From Bacteroidota bacterium (GTDB lineage: Bacteria; Bacteroidota; Bacteroidia; Flavobacteriales_F; PHOS-HE28): a stretch of DNA of 7,664 nt. Below the pieces are notes generated by a model. The model ran no database searches. It saw only the letters and a program-made list of their open reading frames with translations, and was not told where the DNA came from. Positions 6,650 through 7,664 of the stretch are shown here, one piece after another. The translations under genes were made by a program, and so were the position numbers. Each line of letters starts with the position of its first letter. The first letter of the stretch is position 1. The DNA lies in NCBI GenBank assembly GCA_023428865.1, contig JAEYWT010000305.1:1-7664 (forward strand). The letters are read 5' to 3'.

Positions 6650-7664
6650 ATGACAGCGCAGCGCGTGACGCTTGGTTGGTGGTGGCTTCCGGCCTTCATC
6701 GTGGCGGCATTCGTGTTGTACTGGCCGGCGCTCCATCTCACACCCTTCAGCGACGATCACTCCGCGTTGTGGAACTCCGGGGTGCGCGGTATACCATGGC
6801 GCAACGGCATCTTCAGGCCCTTGAGCGACCTCACCTTCCGGGTGGGCTACTGGTTCTGGGGAACAGCGGCAGAAGGGCACCGGGCGTTCAATCTGGTGGT
6901 CCATGCGGTGAATGCCTACCTGCTCTTCGTGTTGTGCCAGCAATGGACGCCTGATCCCGGTAGAGCGGTCGGGATCATTGGGGCAACACTCTTCATGGTC
7001 TATCCTTTCCACCAAGAATCGGTGGTGTGGTTGGTCGGCCGGGAATCGAGCCTGGGAACCATGTTCATCCTGCTCGGCATGGTGATCGGTGGCACAGCTT
7101 GGACGATCCGCTTGCGCATCATTCTACTGACCGTCGCACTCGTACTTGGCCTGCTCTGCTATGAAGGTGCAGCCCTGTTGGTGCCCCTTGCGTTCTTGGC
7201 AAGCGCACTTCCGCTCAACCAATCATGGCGCGAACTGCGCAGGCAGCTCTACCTCCCAGGCTTGGTGTTGTTTGCCTTCCTTGTGTTACGGAGTTTGCAA
7301 GTCGATGCGGATACCTACATCATTGGATCACTACAGCGGCAGCCTGTCCAAGTCCTCGAGAACATTCCGAAGGTCATCGCCCGCTTGTTCCTTCCCCCGG
7401 AAGCGGATCCGACGACACAGCTGATACGCGGTGTCGTGCTACTCATCGTATTGGCTTTCTCCGGGTACTGGATCACCCGTTCAGCAGCACTTCGCACATG
7501 GCGCGGCGTTCTCCTCGCTTGGACCGTGCTGACCTTTGTGGCTTGTGCGGTGGGCTTCGTTGCAGGTGTAAGCACCATCACCAGCGAAAGTGATCGATAC
7601 CTCTACCTGCCTTCGGCGTTCCTCTGCGTCCTATTGGGCACCATCATCTCTTGCATCGCAAGCC
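6650..7664 (+). CDS. TMTC-like polytopic membrane protein (GT-C type), 5' part
   Basis: An open frame starts at ATG 6650 and runs past the window end (338 codons visible, no stop). It is very hydrophobic, with membrane segments starting near residues 13-29. The motif order matches the TMTC/O-mannosyltransferase-like GT-C family: Asp35-Asp36 in the first outer loop (FSDDHSALW), FRPLSDLTF (55-63), HRAFNLVVHAVNAYLL (77-92), YPFHQESVVWLVGRE (118-132) and SDRYLYLPSAF (314-324, matching the family DRYxYLP motif). In bacteria such proteins often carry TPR repeats after the membrane part; this would lie beyond the window. The paired acidic residues are the usual metal or donor-binding site in this group, so it may be an active glycosyltransferase using polyprenyl-phosphate sugar. 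Substrates are unknown. The start codon follows an exact TAnnTTTG box by five bases. ATG 7055 and others further in are internal. Confidence 0.8.
   Translation, partial: MTAQRVTLGWWWLPAFIVAAFVLYWPALHLTPFSDDHSALWNSGVRGIPWRNGIFRPLSDLTFRVGYWFWGTAAEGHRAFNLVVHAVNAYLLFVLCQQWTPDPGRAVGIIGATLFMVYPFHQESVVWLVGRESSLGTMFILLGMVIGGTAWTIRLRIILLTVALVLGLLCYEGAALLVPLAFLASALPLNQSWRELRRQLYLPGLVLFAFLVLRSLQVDADTYIIGSLQRQPVQVLENIPKVIARLFLPPEADPTTQLIRGVVLLIVLAFSGYWITRSAALRTWRGVLLAWTVLTFVACAVGFVAGVSTITSESDRYLYLPSAFLCVLLGTIISCIAS

Noticed and set aside
6362..7015. 217-codon - strand frame spanning the divergent spacer
   Set aside because: It overlaps two better-supported membrane protein genes in other frames and would erase the divergent start region; its composition (Arg, His, Pro, Glu rich) is typical of a shadow frame.

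Overview
The window looks like a chromosomal segment of a fairly GC-rich member of the Bacteroidota, most likely a Flavobacteriales relative. This is an inference. It rests on the gene order plsX-fabH-accB-accC, weak or absent Shine-Dalgarno sequences in front of most genes, promoter-like boxes resembling the Bacteroidota -7 consensus TAnnTTTG, and a GT-C membrane protein of a type common in that phylum. There are no tRNA or rRNA genes, insertion sequences, CRISPR arrays or phage genes.

Region 1 (1-3342) is a fatty-acid and phospholipid precursor cluster on the + strand. It holds the last 72 codons of plsX, then complete fabH, accB and accC. AccB and AccC are the biotin carrier and biotin carboxylase of acetyl-CoA carboxylase. 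FabH uses the resulting malonyl groups (as malonyl-ACP) to start fatty-acid chains, and PlsX diverts finished acyl-ACP into phospholipid. The carboxyltransferase genes accA and accD are not here. A 166-base gap before fabH holds a structured, repeat-like element. A 91 to 94-base gap before accB holds a candidate promoter and a small hairpin.

Region 2 (3355-7664) holds three large polytopic membrane proteins, all of which look like GT-C-fold glycosyltransferases but from different subfamilies. The first (595 aa, + strand) starts 12 bases after accC and ends in a long soluble, beta-rich domain. The second (483 aa, - strand) is GT39/ArnT-like and meets the first tail to tail, with the two stop codons directly abutting as TGATCA. 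The third (+ strand) starts 55 bases upstream of the second, is divergent from it, runs off the window edge, and resembles the eukaryotic-type TMTC/O-mannosyltransferase family. The 55-base divergent spacer has -7-like boxes only 4-5 bases from each start codon, which suggests leaderless messages.

Region 1 is conserved housekeeping. Nothing in the window shows a clearly new defence or mobile system. The least explained content is the GT-C trio, whose donors and acceptors cannot be read from the sequence.
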